Notes: generated from the letters alone by a model not told the origin. 64,000 nt of DNA from Allobosea sp. WAO (GCF_001509835.1 NZ_JXTJ01000018.1:124001-188000), one strand, 5' to 3'; shown: positions 18,330 through 27,099, counted from the first letter of the stretch. A program made the numbers and translations.

Positions 18330-18334
18330 GCGCG

Positions 18335-18859
18335 TCAGTCCTCGCGCAAGGCCAGGTCGAGATTCTGGCCCTGCCCCGGCTTGCTGCCCCGCAGCGTCAG
18401 GCCGATGCCATCCTGCCGGCGGGTGATCGTCAGGGTCGCCGGCGGGTTCGGCCGCACGCTCTCGGCAGTCTCGTTGAAGGCGGGTGTCAGCCGCTCGCCC
18501 TGCCGCCTGCCGCCGAGATCGGCGACGGTTCCGGTGCTCTCCCGGAAAGTGCCGGCATAGCGCCCGGTCTTGGGATCGTGCCGCAGCTCGATCCTGATCG
18601 TCGCGCTGAAGATGGCGGCGGTGCGGCAACTGCCGTCGAGGCTGAGCCGCAAACCCTGCTGGTCGCCCTTGAACTCGCAGCTCAGCGAACGGCTGCTGCC
18701 GCCGGCGCTCTGCAGCGTGCCGTCGCCGCTGAAGCGGCCTTCGAGCGCATTGAGGAAGTCCGCTTCGCCATTGCCGGCCTCGGTCTGGGCTGCGCCCGGG
18801 CTGGCCAGAAGCAGCAGGGCGGCTGCGACGCAGGCTTTCGCCATCGGATGTCGTTCCAT
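18335..18859 (-). CDS. Hypothetical secreted protein
   Basis: A 174-residue protein with a signal peptide: MERHPMAKACVAAALLLLASPGAA, cleavage near AAQ. The mature part has LNALEGRFSGDGTLQSAGGSSR, a pair of cysteines (SCEFKG, GSCRTAA) that could form a disulfide, and many short beta strands. This resembles small lipocalin-like periplasmic proteins of unknown role, but I cannot name a family. Start ATG 18859 is supported by GGAGGAG 6 bp upstream. It is convergent with the efflux operon. Confidence 0.78.
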   Translation of the reverse strand: MERHPMAKACVAAALLLLASPGAAQTEAGNGEADFLNALEGRFSGDGTLQSAGGSSRSLSCEFKGDQQGLRLSLDGSCRTAAIFSATIRIELRHDPKTGRYAGTFRESTGTVADLGGRRQGERLTPAFNETAESVRPNPPATLTITRRQDGIGLTLRGSKPGQGQNLDLALRED

Positions 18860-18946
18860 GACAGCTCCTCCTGCCGGCTAAACGCCGGAGGAGCCGTTTG
18901 GATCGCTCGTGGATGAAATCGTGAAGCGAGCCGGGCGAAGCCGGCC

Positions 18947-19852
18947 TCAGCCCTTCCGGACCATCAGCACGGCAGCCAGGATCGCGACGCCGCCGAAGGC
19001 CTGGGCCGGCGACGGCTGCTCGGCGAAGATCGCCCAGGCCGCGAGCACCGAGACCAGCGAGGGCCAGACCATCACGAGTGAGGTCGCATTGGCCCCGTAA
19101 TGGCCGAGCGCCAGCGTGATCAGGCCCTGGCCCAGGGCATGCGAGACCAAGCCGAGTGCGGCGACGGCGAGCCAGCCGGTCAGCGTCTGCGGCAGGATGG
19201 TCTCGCCGAGGCCGAGCGCGGCGGCGAAGCAGAAGACGGCGCAGATCGCGGTCGAGATCAGGCCGATGCGGCCGGCATCGGCGCGGTTGCGGGCGCGACG
19301 GACGGCGAGGATATAGGCGGCATAGGAGAAGGCGGCGCCGATGGCGAGCGTGTCGCCGAGCAGGGAGCCGGCAGCGGGCGCGCCGCTGAATTTGGGCAGC
19401 ACCAGCATGCCGGCGCCACCGAGCGCCAGGAGCAGGGCGCCGAGGATGCGCCGCGTCGGACGCTCGCCGAAGATCAGCCAGCCGCCGAGGATCACGCCGA
19501 CCGGCGAGAGATTGCCGAGCAGCGAGGCGTTGGCGATGGTCGTGTGCAGCAGCGAGCCGTTATAGAGGATGACGTCGACGCCGAAGGCGATGCCGGCGAG
19601 CGTGATCGGGAGGAGTGCGCCTGACCTGACACCCGCGGTTCCGGCGCGGCGGCCCTCCAGCGCCATCCAGGCACCGAGCACCGGCAGGGCGAAGAGCATG
19701 CGCCAGAAGCCCGCGGCCGCGGGGCCGACATCGGCGAAGCGCACGAAGATGCCGGAGAAGCCGATGCAGGTCGCGCCCAGCATCAGGACGAGGAACATGC
19801 CGAACGCCGGCGAGGCCGGGCGGTCGGAAAGGCTGAGGCCGGGGGCGGACAT
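18947..19852 (-). CDS. DMT-superfamily exporter (EamA family)
   Basis: A 301-residue inner-membrane protein with ten hydrophobic helices arranged as two EamA repeats. FGMFLVLMLGATCIGFSGIFVRFA opens the first repeat and GLVSHALGQGLITLALGHYGA is typical of the second. EamA proteins export amino acids or other small metabolites. ATG 19852 is chosen with GAAAG upstream; an in-frame start at 19915 would fall inside a strong inverted repeat. It is divergent from a LysR regulator, the usual arrangement for regulator plus target exporter. Confidence 0.87.
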   Translation of the reverse strand: MSAPGLSLSDRPASPAFGMFLVLMLGATCIGFSGIFVRFADVGPAAAGFWRMLFALPVLGAWMALEGRRAGTAGVRSGALLPITLAGIAFGVDVILYNGSLLHTTIANASLLGNLSPVGVILGGWLIFGERPTRRILGALLLALGGAGMLVLPKFSGAPAAGSLLGDTLAIGAAFSYAAYILAVRRARNRADAGRIGLISTAICAVFCFAAALGLGETILPQTLTGWLAVAALGLVSHALGQGLITLALGHYGANATSLVMVWPSLVSVLAAWAIFAEQPSPAQAFGGVAILAAVLMVRKG

Positions 19853-19878
19853 CGGGCGGCTTTCGGTCGCTGCATGCA

Positions 19879-19925
19879 AGCCCTTCTCGTGAGCAGCGGC
19901 GCCGCGGCTGCTCACGAGAAGGGCT
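19879..19925. repeat. 19-bp perfect inverted repeat between the exporter and lysR
   Basis: AGCCCTTCTCGTGAGCAGC (19879-19897) is repeated exactly in reverse complement at 19907-19925, with a 9-base GC-rich loop. The hairpin is unusually strong for a divergent promoter region. There is no T-run on either side, so it is not a classical terminator. In RNA it would sit in the 5' leader of the exporter transcript. Confidence 0.7.
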
Positions 19926-19952
19926 GTGTTGATGCCTGCCGCTATAGGCCGC

Positions 19953-19967
19953 TTCCGACAATCGGAA
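19953..19967. promoter_or_regulatory. Candidate LysR-type regulator binding box
   Basis: TTCCGA-CAA-TCGGAA is a perfect dyad containing the LTTR T-N11-A core. A further TTTCCGAT half-site lies at 19998-20005, just before the lysR start. It lies in an AT-richer patch in the divergent exporter/lysR spacer, as expected for an LTTR recognition site plus activation site. Confidence 0.5.
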
Positions 19968-20016
19968 AAACGGATTATTCTGATTTATCTATTGGCGTTT
20001 CCGATGGAGCGCGGAC

Positions 20017-20883
20017 ATGTCCACCCATCTCGATCTCGATGCGCTCGCCATGCTGGTCGCCGTCGCCGAAACCGGCGGCTTCACCGCGGCCGGGCAAAGG
20101 CTCGGGCGCACGCAATCAGCAATCTCCGGGCGCATCCAGGACCTCGAGGCGACGCTCGGCCGGCAGCTGCTGGAGCGGTCGCGCCGCGGCGTCGCGCCGA
20201 CCGAGGCGGGCGAGCGGCTGCTCGCCCATGCGCGCCGCCTGCTCGCGGTCGAATGCGAGGCGCGGGCCGAGCTTGCCGGCGACAAGGCTTCGGGACGCCT
20301 GCGCATCGGCGTGCCCGACGATTATGTCGATGCCTATCTGCGCCCGCTGATCATGCGCTTCTCGGCCGAGCATCCGCGTGTCGAGCTCGAGGTGCATTGC
20401 GAGCTTTCGAAGCGGATCGAGCCGGCGGTCGCGGCCGGTGAGCTCGACCTTGCAGTGATCACGCAGGATCCGGGTCGGCCCAAGGGCGAGCGCCTCAGGC
20501 GCGAGCCGCTGGTCTGGGTCGCGGCGCGCGGCCATCGGCCGGAGCTCGAGGAGACCTTGCCGCTCGGCCTGTTCAACGAGGGCTGCCGGGCGCGCCCGCG
20601 CATCCTGGCGGCGCTCGAGGCGGCCGAGCGGCCGCACCGGCTGGTGTTCTCCTCCTCGCATATGGCCGGCCTGCTCTCGGCGGTGGAGGCGGGCCTTTGC
20701 GTCACTGCCATCACCGAAAGCGCCATACCGGCCGGGCTGCGGCGGCTGGCGCCGGCCGACGGGCTGCCGGCGCTGTTCGAGCTTTCGGTCGGGCTGGTGA
20801 TCGCGCCGGGAGCCGGCCTCGCCGCACGACATTTCGCGCAGGCCCTGCGCGAGGCGATGACGGCGCCGAAGCTCGCAGCCTGA
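20017..20883 (+). CDS. LysR-family transcriptional regulator
   Basis: A 288-residue LTTR. The winged HTH is at about 6-65: LAMLVAVAETGGFTAAGQRL, RTQSAISGRIQDLEATLGRQLLERS, then TEAGERLL. The substrate-binding domain (about 92-285) starts GRLRIGVPDDYVDAYLRPLI. It is divergent from an EamA exporter gene and probably activates it in response to the exported compound. The ATG is preceded by GATGGAGCG. The ligand is unknown. Confidence 0.93.
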   Translation: MSTHLDLDALAMLVAVAETGGFTAAGQRLGRTQSAISGRIQDLEATLGRQLLERSRRGVAPTEAGERLLAHARRLLAVECEARAELAGDKASGRLRIGVPDDYVDAYLRPLIMRFSAEHPRVELEVHCELSKRIEPAVAAGELDLAVITQDPGRPKGERLRREPLVWVAARGHRPELEETLPLGLFNEGCRARPRILAALEAAERPHRLVFSSSHMAGLLSAVEAGLCVTAITESAIPAGLRRLAPADGLPALFELSVGLVIAPGAGLAARHFAQALREAMTAPKLAA

Positions 20884-20895
20884 CTGATGACCTCC

Positions 20896-20998
20896 GCCGT
20901 CATGCCCGCGCTTGCGGCGAGCATCCATGTCCTGAACGTCGCATCGGGTCGGCGACGCGAAGACGTGGATGGTCGGGACAAGCCCGACCATGATGGGA
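20896..20998 (-). repeat. Dispersed ~100-bp palindromic repeat, family 1, copy A
   Basis: GCCGTCATGC, then GCGAGCATCC, then CGTGGATGGTCGGGACAAGC and CCGACCATGA. The reverse complement closely matches 34859-34957 and 39466-39570. The GGTCGGG-ACAAG-CCCGACC piece is a self-contained hairpin, and CTCGCC-CTTGT-GGCGAG is its counterpart at the other end in the other copies. It fills the gap between lysR and hppD. Confidence 0.8.
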
Positions 20999-21005
20999 AC
21001 GCGGT

Positions 21006-22139
21006 CTATTCCGCCGCCTGCGGCTTCAGCACGCCGCGGCGGATCTGATCCTCCTCGATCGACTCGAACAGGGCACGGAAATTGCCTTCGCCGAAGCCGT
21101 CATCGCCCTTGCGCTGGATGAACTCGAAGAAGATCGGCCCGACCACGGTGGCCGAGAAGATCTGCAGCAGCACCTTGCTCATCCGGCCGGCCTTCTCGCC
21201 GAGTGCGACCGCGCCCTCGCCGTCGATCAGGATGCCGTTGGCCTTCAGCCGCTCGACCGGCTCGCCATGGTTTGGCACGCGGCCATCGACCTTCTCGTAA
21301 TAGGTCGCGGGCGGGGAGGGCATGAAGGGCAGGCCGTTGGCGCGCAATTGCTCGACGCTGGCATAGATGTCGCGGGCGCCGAGCGCGACATGCTGGATGC
21401 CCTCGCCCTTGTACTGGCGCAGGTACTCCTCGATCTGGCTCTTGTCGTCGAGGGATTCGTTGATCGGGATGCGGATCTTGCCGCAGGGCGAGGTCAGGGC
21501 GCGCGAGATCAGCCCGGTCAGCTTGCCCTCGATGTTGAAGAAGCGGATTTCGCGGAAATTGAAGAGTTTTCCGTACCAGTCGGCCCAATGGTCCATGCGG
21601 CCGCGCATGACGTTGTGGGTGAGATGGTCGAGATAATACATGCCGGCCTGCTCGGGGTGCGGGTCGCGCTCGCCGAGCCATTCGAAGTCGACATCCCAGA
21701 TCGAGCCCTTCTCGCGATAGCGCTCGACGAAATAGAGCAGCGAGCCGCCGATGCCCTTGACCGCCGGAATCTGCAGTTCGCCGGGGCCGACCCTGGTTTC
21801 ATAGGGCTCGGCGCCGAGCGCGACGGCGCGCTCGAAGGCGTGCCTGGCGTCGACGACCCGGAAGGCCATGGCGCAGGCGCAGGGGCCGTGCGCGGCGGCA
21901 AAGCCCTGGGCGAAAGAATCAGGCTCGGCATTGACGACGAAATTGACGTCGCCCTGGCGGTAGAGCGTCACCTTCTTGGAGCGGTGCTTCGCGACCTTGG
22001 TGAAGCCCATCGTCTCGAACAGCGCCCCGAGCTTCTCCGGCTCCGGGTGGGCGTATTCGACGAACTCGAAGCCGTCCGTGCCCATCGGATTGGCGTCGGA
22101 AATCGCGGGTGGGGCGGTGTCGTGCGGAAACGGGCCCAT
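21006..22139 (-). CDS. hppD: 4-hydroxyphenylpyruvate dioxygenase
   Basis: A 377-residue non-haem iron dioxygenase converting 4-hydroxyphenylpyruvate to homogentisate in tyrosine catabolism. Two vicinal-oxygen-chelate domains are visible. The iron ligands are in YLDHLTHNV, the later GIQHVALGARDI and the C-terminal FFEFIQRKGDDGFGEGNF. Length matches bacterial HPPD. ATG 22139 has GGAGGAGG upstream; the frame continues to 22253 but those residues are not part of the family. It is divergent from an Lrp-type regulator, the likely tyrosine or phenylalanine sensor. hmgA and fahA are not in the window. Confidence 0.97.
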   Translation of the reverse strand: MGPFPHDTAPPAISDANPMGTDGFEFVEYAHPEPEKLGALFETMGFTKVAKHRSKKVTLYRQGDVNFVVNAEPDSFAQGFAAAHGPCACAMAFRVVDARHAFERAVALGAEPYETRVGPGELQIPAVKGIGGSLLYFVERYREKGSIWDVDFEWLGERDPHPEQAGMYYLDHLTHNVMRGRMDHWADWYGKLFNFREIRFFNIEGKLTGLISRALTSPCGKIRIPINESLDDKSQIEEYLRQYKGEGIQHVALGARDIYASVEQLRANGLPFMPSPPATYYEKVDGRVPNHGEPVERLKANGILIDGEGAVALGEKAGRMSKVLLQIFSATVVGPIFFEFIQRKGDDGFGEGNFRALFESIEEDQIRRGVLKPQAAE

Positions 22140-22269
22140 GGCATCCTCCTCCTGGGTCGATCTGGATGGTGCATGGTCGCGCATCGCAGTAGCGATGATC
22201 TTGCAAAATCGACCGACCGAGCGCTTCATTTGCATGGAACGTGCATCAAACAATGGAATCGCTCACAGA

Positions 22270-22740
22270 ATGACCGCCCTGGATGCTTTCGACTGGCGCC
22301 TGCTCGAAGCGCTGCAGCAGGACGCCTCGCTGACCAATGGCGCGCTGGCCGAGAGGATCGGCCTGTCGGCGAGCCAGGTCTCGCGTCGGCGCCAGCGGCT
22401 GGAGCAGGATGGGGTAGTGCGCGGCTATCGCGCCCTGATCGACCCGGAGGCGATCGGGCTGTCCGTCACCGTCTTCATCCATGTCGCGCTGAACACCCAT
22501 TCGCGCGACAATGCCCGGCGCTTCCGCGATCTGGTGAAGCTCACCCCGGCCGTGCTCGAGGCCCATGCCCTGACCGGCGAGGCCGACTACATGCTGAAAG
22601 TCGCGGTCGGCGATCTCAAGGAGCTGTCTCGACTGGTGAATGAGGTCCTGCTGCCGCATGAGAGCGTCGCCCGGGTGCGCTCCGAGATCGCGCTGGAGAC
22701 GCTGAAGGAGCCGGGGCTGCTGCCGCTGCGGCTCGGCTGA
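22270..22740 (+). CDS. Lrp/AsnC-family regulator, likely controlling hppD
   Basis: A 156-residue Lrp-type regulator. HTH at about 4-60: DAFDWRLLEALQQDASLTNG, then ALAERIGLSASQVSRRRQRL; the C-terminal RAM ligand domain begins near VTVFIHVAL. It starts 130 bp from the divergent hppD start, so it probably regulates tyrosine catabolism. A loose dyad with TTGCAT and TGCATCAA half-sites lies just before its start, a candidate Lrp site. The frame is open upstream, but ATG 22270 gives the family-typical N-terminus. Confidence 0.9.
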   Translation: MTALDAFDWRLLEALQQDASLTNGALAERIGLSASQVSRRRQRLEQDGVVRGYRALIDPEAIGLSVTVFIHVALNTHSRDNARRFRDLVKLTPAVLEAHALTGEADYMLKVAVGDLKELSRLVNEVLLPHESVARVRSEIALETLKEPGLLPLRLG

Positions 22741-22806
22741 GCCGGTTCGTCATGACCGAGCGAAACCTCCCCTTCCGCCGGCGCGGCGGCGCGCTATAAA
22801 GCTGCC

Positions 22807-23388
22807 ATGGTCATTCTCAACCGCATCTACACGCGCACGGGCGACGACGGCACCACGGCGCTCGCCACCGGGGCTCGCCGGCCGAAATTCGACCTGCGCA
22901 TCGCCGCCTATGGCACCACCGACGAGACAAATGCCTGCATCGGCATGGCGCGGCTGCACTGCGCCTCCGAGGATGCGACGGTCGATGCGATGCTGGGCCG
23001 CATCCAGAACGATCTGTTCGACCTCGGTGCCGAACTCGCCTCGCCCGATACCGGCGAGAAGCTGGAATGGGAACCGCTGCGCATCGTGCAGGCGCAGGTC
23101 GACCGGCTCGAGGCCGAGATCGACACGCTGAACAAGGGACTCGGCACGCTGCGCTCCTTCGTGCTGCCTGGCGGCACACCGGCCGCCGCCCATCTGCATC
23201 TCGCGCGCACCGTCAGCCGGCGGGCGGAGCGGCTGATGGTCGAGCTCGCCGGTATCGAGGGCGAGAGCGTGGCGAAGCCGGCGCTGAAGTTCATCAACCG
23301 GCTCTCCGACTTCCTCTTCGTCGCCTCCCGCTATCTCAACGCCAGGGCCGGGGGCGACGTGCTCTGGACGCCCGGGCAGAACCGCTGA
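22807..23388 (+). CDS. Cob(I)alamin adenosyltransferase, PduO type
   Basis: A 193-residue PduO-family ATP:corrinoid adenosyltransferase (MmaB/PduO). The N-terminal ATP loop IYTRTGDDGTTALATGARRPK, the YGTTDETNACIG motif, and the C-terminal FVLPGG, SRRAERLMVEL and FINRLSDFLFVASRYLN are family hallmarks. It makes adenosylcobalamin, the cofactor of ethylmalonyl-CoA and methylmalonyl-CoA mutases. That fits the mesaconyl-CoA hydratase and hydroxybutyryl-CoA dehydrogenase genes nearby. It is followed 4 bp later by a rhomboid protease gene, so the two form an operon. Confidence 0.94.
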   Translation: MVILNRIYTRTGDDGTTALATGARRPKFDLRIAAYGTTDETNACIGMARLHCASEDATVDAMLGRIQNDLFDLGAELASPDTGEKLEWEPLRIVQAQVDRLEAEIDTLNKGLGTLRSFVLPGGTPAAAHLHLARTVSRRAERLMVELAGIEGESVAKPALKFINRLSDFLFVASRYLNARAGGDVLWTPGQNR

Positions 23389-23392
23389 ACCG

Positions 23393-24082
23393 ATGTTCGT
23401 GCCGCTGCATGATGGCGTGCCGATGCGTTTCATCCGCGTCGCCTATGTCACCTATGCGCTGATCGCGATCTGCGTCCTGCTGCGGGTCGTGCTGATGCAC
23501 TGGACCAGCGAGGCGAGCGAGATCGCGGTCCTCGCCGGTTTCGGCACGATCCCCGCCGTTCTGTTCGGCGAGGCGCAACTGCCGCCGGAACTGCTCAAGG
23601 CACCGCCCTGGCTGACGCTGATCACCGGCATCCTGCTGCATGCCAGCTTCGCTCATCTCGTCGGCAACATGCTGTTCCTCTGGGTCTTCGGCGACAATGT
23701 CGAGGACGCGATGGGCCATCTGCGCTTCCTCGTTTTCTTCATGCTTTGCGGCACGGCCGGGGCGCTGCTGCATGCGTTGATGAATCCGGAATCGGAGCAG
23801 CCGCTGGTCGGCGCTTCCGGCGCGATCTCGGGCGTGATCGCCTCCTATCTGATGCTCTACCCGCGCGTGCGCGTCTGGGGGCTCGCCTTCAAATGGATTC
23901 CGATCCACATTCCGGCGATGTACGCGCTCGGCGCCTGGATCCTGTTCCAGCTAGTTTCGGCGCTGTTCGACCAGCAGGGGGCGGTCGGCTGGTGGGCGCA
24001 TCTCGGCGGGCTCGGCGCCGGCGCGGCGCTGACGCCGCTCATGATCCGGCGCGGTCAGCCGCTGTTCGGGCGTCCGGCATGA
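23393..24082 (+). CDS. Rhomboid-family intramembrane serine protease
   Basis: A 229-residue membrane protein with about six hydrophobic helices. The catalytic serine is in GASGAISGVIASY (about residue 142-154), the oxyanion HxxxN in HLVGNMLFLWVFGDNVED, and the catalytic histidine in WWAHLGGLGAG. All active-site residues of a rhomboid are therefore present. It cleaves membrane proteins within the bilayer; substrate unknown. It is linked to the adenosyltransferase gene with a 4-bp gap. Confidence 0.92.
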   Translation: MFVPLHDGVPMRFIRVAYVTYALIAICVLLRVVLMHWTSEASEIAVLAGFGTIPAVLFGEAQLPPELLKAPPWLTLITGILLHASFAHLVGNMLFLWVFGDNVEDAMGHLRFLVFFMLCGTAGALLHALMNPESEQPLVGASGAISGVIASYLMLYPRVRVWGLAFKWIPIHIPAMYALGAWILFQLVSALFDQQGAVGWWAHLGGLGAGAALTPLMIRRGQPLFGRPA

Positions 24083-24103
24083 GCCTGGCGCGACCTTCAC
24101 GCC

Positions 24104-24132
24104 GTTGACAACGGCAAATGCCCGTCGCTACG
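24104..24132 (+). promoter_or_regulatory. Predicted promoter of etfBA
   Basis: TTGACA (24104-24109), a 17-bp spacer, then GCTACG (24127-24132). The -35 is consensus and the -10 weak, as often in GC-rich alphaproteobacteria. It lies about 100 bp upstream of etfB in the 147-bp gap after the rhomboid gene. Confidence 0.4.
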
Positions 24133-24229
24133 GTCCCCGCGCATTCCAGTCGCGGGCCGCGATGCCGAACTGCCGCGATTTCGTTCGGCACCGGTTCACG
24201 GTCCTTCTTTCCCGAACGGTGAAGCGCCC

Positions 24230-24979
24230 ATGAAGATCCTCGTCCCCGTCAAGCGGGTTGTCGACTACAACGTGAAGATCCGCGTGAAGGCGGACGGCTC
24301 GGGCGTCGAGCTGGCCAATGTGAAGATGTCGATGAACCCCTTCGACGAGATCGCGGTCGAAGAGGCGCTGCGGCTGAAGGAAGCCGGCAAGGCGACCGAG
24401 GTGGTCGTTGTCTCGATCGGCCCGGCGCAGGCGGCGGAGACGATCCGCACCGGCCTCGCCATGGGCGCCGACCGCGGCATCCTGGTCAAGGTCGATGGCA
24501 CGGTCGAACCGCTCGCCGTCGCCAAGATCCTGAAGAAGGTCGTCGAGCAGGAGACGCCCGAGCTCGTCATCCTCGGCAAGCAGGCGATCGACGACGACGC
24601 CAACCAGACCGGCCAGATGCTGGCGGCGCTGCTCGGCTGGCCGCAGGGCACCTTCGCCTCGAAGGTCGTGGTCGGCGATGGCTCGATCGACGTCACCCGC
24701 GAGGTCGATGGCGGCCTGCAGACCGTCGGGTTGAAGCTGCCGGCGATCGTGACCACCGATCTGCGCCTGAACGAGCCGCGCTACGCTTCGCTGCCGAACA
24801 TCATGAAGGCGAAGAAGAAGCCGCTCGACGAGACCACGGCGGAAGCGCTCGGCATCGATGTCGCGCCGCGCCTGACCGTGCTGAAGACCGCCGAGCCGCC
24901 GAGCCGCTCGGCCGGCGTCAAGGTCTCCTCGGCCGCCGAACTTGTCTCCAAGCTGAAGAACGAAGCGGGAGTGCTCTGA
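24230..24979 (+). CDS. etfB: Electron transfer flavoprotein subunit beta
   Basis: A 249-residue EtfB. The start [20 protein letters not shown], the [19 protein letters not shown] segment and the AMP-binding [21 protein letters not shown] are diagnostic. EtfAB carries electrons from acyl-CoA and amino-acid dehydrogenases to the quinone pool through ETF:QO. The C-terminal arm [22 protein letters not shown] embraces EtfA. It is 3 bp upstream of etfA. Confidence 0.97.
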   Translation: MKILVPVKRVVDYNVKIRVKADGSGVELANVKMSMNPFDEIAVEEALRLKEAGKATEVVVVSIGPAQAAETIRTGLAMGADRGILVKVDGTVEPLAVAKILKKVVEQETPELVILGKQAIDDDANQTGQMLAALLGWPQGTFASKVVVGDGSIDVTREVDGGLQTVGLKLPAIVTTDLRLNEPRYASLPNIMKAKKKPLDETTAEALGIDVAPRLTVLKTAEPPSRSAGVKVSSAAELVSKLKNEAGVL

Positions 24980-24982
24980 ACC

Positions 24983-25930
24983 ATGACGACGCTGCTGCTC
25001 GCCAAGCACGACAACAAGACCCTCAACGAAGCGACCTGCAAGGCCCTGACCGCCGCCAAGGCGCTCGGCGCCCCCGTGCATGTCCTGGTCGCCGGCCACA
25101 ACGCCAAGGCCGTCGCCGAGGCCGCGGCCAAGCTCGACGGTGTCGAGAAGGTGCTGCACGCCGAGGACGCATCCTACGAGCACCGCCTTGCGGAGCCGCT
25201 GGCGGCGCTGATCGTCTCGCTCGCCGGCGCCTATGACGCGCTGGTCGCGCCGGGCACCACGACCGGCAAGAACGTGATGCCGCGCGTCGCCGCCCTGCTC
25301 GACGTGATGCAGATCTCGGAGGTGACCAAGGTCGTATCTGCCGATACCTTCGAGCGGCCGATCTATGCCGGAAACGCCATCCAGACCGTACAGTCGGGCG
25401 ATGCCAAGAAGGTCATCACCGTGCGCGGCGCCTCCTTCCAGGCGGCCGGCGACGGTTCGGCGACCGCGCCGATCGAGAGCGTCGCGGCGGTGGCCGACAC
25501 CGGCATTTCGAGCTTCAAGGGCGAGGAGGTCGCCAAGTCCGACCGTCCGGAACTCGCCTCGGCCAAGATCATCGTCTCCGGCGGGCGCGCGCTCGCCTCG
25601 GCGGAGAATTTCGGCAAGGTGATCGAGCCGGTCGCCGACAAGCTCGGCGCCGCCATGGGCGCCTCGCGCGCTGCGGTCGATGCCGGCTACGCCCCGAACG
25701 ACTGGCAGGTCGGCCAGACCGGCAAGGTGGTGGCGCCCGATCTCTATGTCGCTGTCGGCATTTCCGGCGCGATCCAGCATCTCGCCGGCATGAAGGACTC
25801 CAAGGTGATCGTCGCGATCAACAAGGACGAGGAGGCGCCGATCTTCCAGGTCGCCGATTACGGCCTGGTCGGCGATCTCTTCACGATCATGCCGGAGCTC
25901 GAGGCCGAGCTCGCCAAGATCGGCAAGTAA
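24983..25930 (+). CDS. etfA: Electron transfer flavoprotein subunit alpha
   Basis: A 315-residue EtfA. The FAD-binding C-terminal domain is clear: [20 protein letters not shown], then [40 protein letters not shown] and [20 protein letters not shown]. Partner of EtfB. A strong hairpin follows 10 bp after the stop. The next gene, a 3-hydroxybutyryl-CoA dehydrogenase, is also fatty-acid/butyryl-CoA related. Confidence 0.97.
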   Translation: MTTLLLAKHDNKTLNEATCKALTAAKALGAPVHVLVAGHNAKAVAEAAAKLDGVEKVLHAEDASYEHRLAEPLAALIVSLAGAYDALVAPGTTTGKNVMPRVAALLDVMQISEVTKVVSADTFERPIYAGNAIQTVQSGDAKKVITVRGASFQAAGDGSATAPIESVAAVADTGISSFKGEEVAKSDRPELASAKIIVSGGRALASAENFGKVIEPVADKLGAAMGASRAAVDAGYAPNDWQVGQTGKVVAPDLYVAVGISGAIQHLAGMKDSKVIVAINKDEEAPIFQVADYGLVGDLFTIMPELEAELAKIGK

Positions 25931-25940
25931 GCTGAACCAC

Positions 25941-25966
25941 CACGGGCCGCAGTGCTGCGGCCCGTG
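25941..25966 (+). terminator. Hairpin terminator after etfA
   Basis: CACGGGCCGCAG / CTGCGGCCCGTG, a perfect 12-bp complement around two bases. It lacks a T-run, so it is either a weak intrinsic terminator or an RNA 3'-end stabiliser. It lies 10 bp after the etfA stop. Confidence 0.6.
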
Positions 25967-25968
25967 CC

Positions 25969-26016
25969 AGAGCGGAATGCGAAAAAGTCGGGGGCCGGTT
26001 TTTCGCATTCCGCTCT
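25969..26016. repeat. 18-bp perfect inverted repeat, REP-like
   Basis: AGAGCGGAATGCGAAAAA (25969-25986) and its exact reverse complement (25999-26016) flank a 12-base GC-rich loop. It follows the etfA hairpin after 2 bp. The GAAAAA/TTTTT inner ends mean a hairpin with T residues within the stem. I see only one copy in the window. Confidence 0.65.
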
Positions 26017-26113
26017 AACGTCACGTTGGGAGATGGATGCAGCCTTGAGGGGCAAACGCGGTGCGTTCCCTTGAAGGTATCCGGCTCCAGCCACCGGGAA
26101 ACAGAAGCGTCAA

Positions 26114-26995
26114 ATGGACCAAGAGATCAGGACGATCGGCATCATCGGTGCCGGGCAGATGGGCAACGGCATCGCCCATGTGGCGTCGGTCGCCGGGTTC
26201 GAGGTCAAGCTGCACGACATCGCCGAGGACCGCATCAAGGCGGCGCTGGCGACGATCGACGGCAACATGGCCCGGCAGGTCTCGAAGGGCGCCATCGCCG
26301 ATGAGATCCGCCGCGACGCCATGTCGCGGATTGCGGCGGCGCCGTCTCTCGAAGGCCTGGGTGCCTGCGATCTGGTGATCGAGGCGGCGACCGAGAGCGA
26401 GGAGATCAAGCGCAAGATCTTCACCTCGGTCTGCCCCTATCTGCGGCCGGACGCGCTGCTCGCCTCCAATACCTCTTCGATCTCGATTACCCGTCTCGCG
26501 GCGGCGACGGATCGTCCGGAGCGCTTCATCGGCATCCATTTCATGAATCCCGTGCCGCTGATGCAGCTCGTCGAGCTGATCCGCGGCATCGCGACCGACG
26601 ACCATACTTTCGAGCTCGCCAAGGACTTCGTCGCCCGGCTGCACAAGACCGCTTCGGTTTCCGAGGATTTTCCGGCCTTCATCGTCAACCGCATCCTGCT
26701 GCCGATGATCAACGAGGCCGTCTATACGCTCTATGAGGGCGTCGGCTCGGTCGAGGCGATCGACACCGCGATGCGGCTCGGCGCCAACCATCCGATGGGC
26801 CCGCTCCAGCTCGCCGATTTCATCGGCCTCGACACCTGCCTATCCGTGATGCAGGTGCTCCATGACGGGTTGGCGGATTCGAAGTACAGGCCCTGCCCGC
26901 TGCTGGTGAAGTATGTCGAGGCCGGTTGGCTCGGTCGCAAGACCAAGCGCGGCTTCTACGATTATCGCGGCGAGAAGCCGGTCCCGACCCGCTGA
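26114..26995 (+). CDS. 3-hydroxybutyryl-CoA dehydrogenase
   Basis: A 293-residue NAD(P)-dependent 3-hydroxyacyl-CoA dehydrogenase of the Hbd/PaaH type. The Rossmann motif GIIGAGQMGNGIAHV is at about 8-22, the active-site region is ASNTSSISITRLA and HFMNPVPLMQLVEL (catalytic His), and the C-terminal dimer domain includes FIVNRILLPMINEA. It interconverts acetoacetyl-CoA and 3-hydroxybutyryl-CoA, feeding polyhydroxybutyrate turnover or crotonyl-CoA for the ethylmalonyl-CoA route. It follows etfBA by 183 bp. Confidence 0.94.
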   Translation: MDQEIRTIGIIGAGQMGNGIAHVASVAGFEVKLHDIAEDRIKAALATIDGNMARQVSKGAIADEIRRDAMSRIAAAPSLEGLGACDLVIEAATESEEIKRKIFTSVCPYLRPDALLASNTSSISITRLAAATDRPERFIGIHFMNPVPLMQLVELIRGIATDDHTFELAKDFVARLHKTASVSEDFPAFIVNRILLPMINEAVYTLYEGVGSVEAIDTAMRLGANHPMGPLQLADFIGLDTCLSVMQVLHDGLADSKYRPCPLLVKYVEAGWLGRKTKRGFYDYRGEKPVPTR

Positions 26996-27007
26996 TTCGC
27001 GCGACCT

Positions 27008-27025
27008 GCCCGGGCACTCCCGGGC
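27008..27025 (+). terminator. GC-rich hairpin after 3-hydroxybutyryl-CoA dehydrogenase
   Basis: GCCCGGG-CACT-CCCGGGC, a perfect 7-bp stem 12 bp after the stop. There is no T-run, so termination is only likely. Confidence 0.4.
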
Positions 27026-27051
27026 GGCGCTTCCCGACATCACCTATTTGA

Positions 27052-27099
27052 CGCCGTCATTTCCGCCAGCGCGCCAAGTTGGCCGCGGGAATGACGGCG
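27052..27099. repeat. REP-like inverted repeat
   Basis: CGCCGTCATTTCCGC (27052-27066) and GCGGGAATGACGGCG (27085-27099) are complementary with one mismatch over 15 bp. The GTCATTYCCG ends resemble the element between atpD and atpC. It lies in the spacer before the HNH endonuclease gene. Confidence 0.6.
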
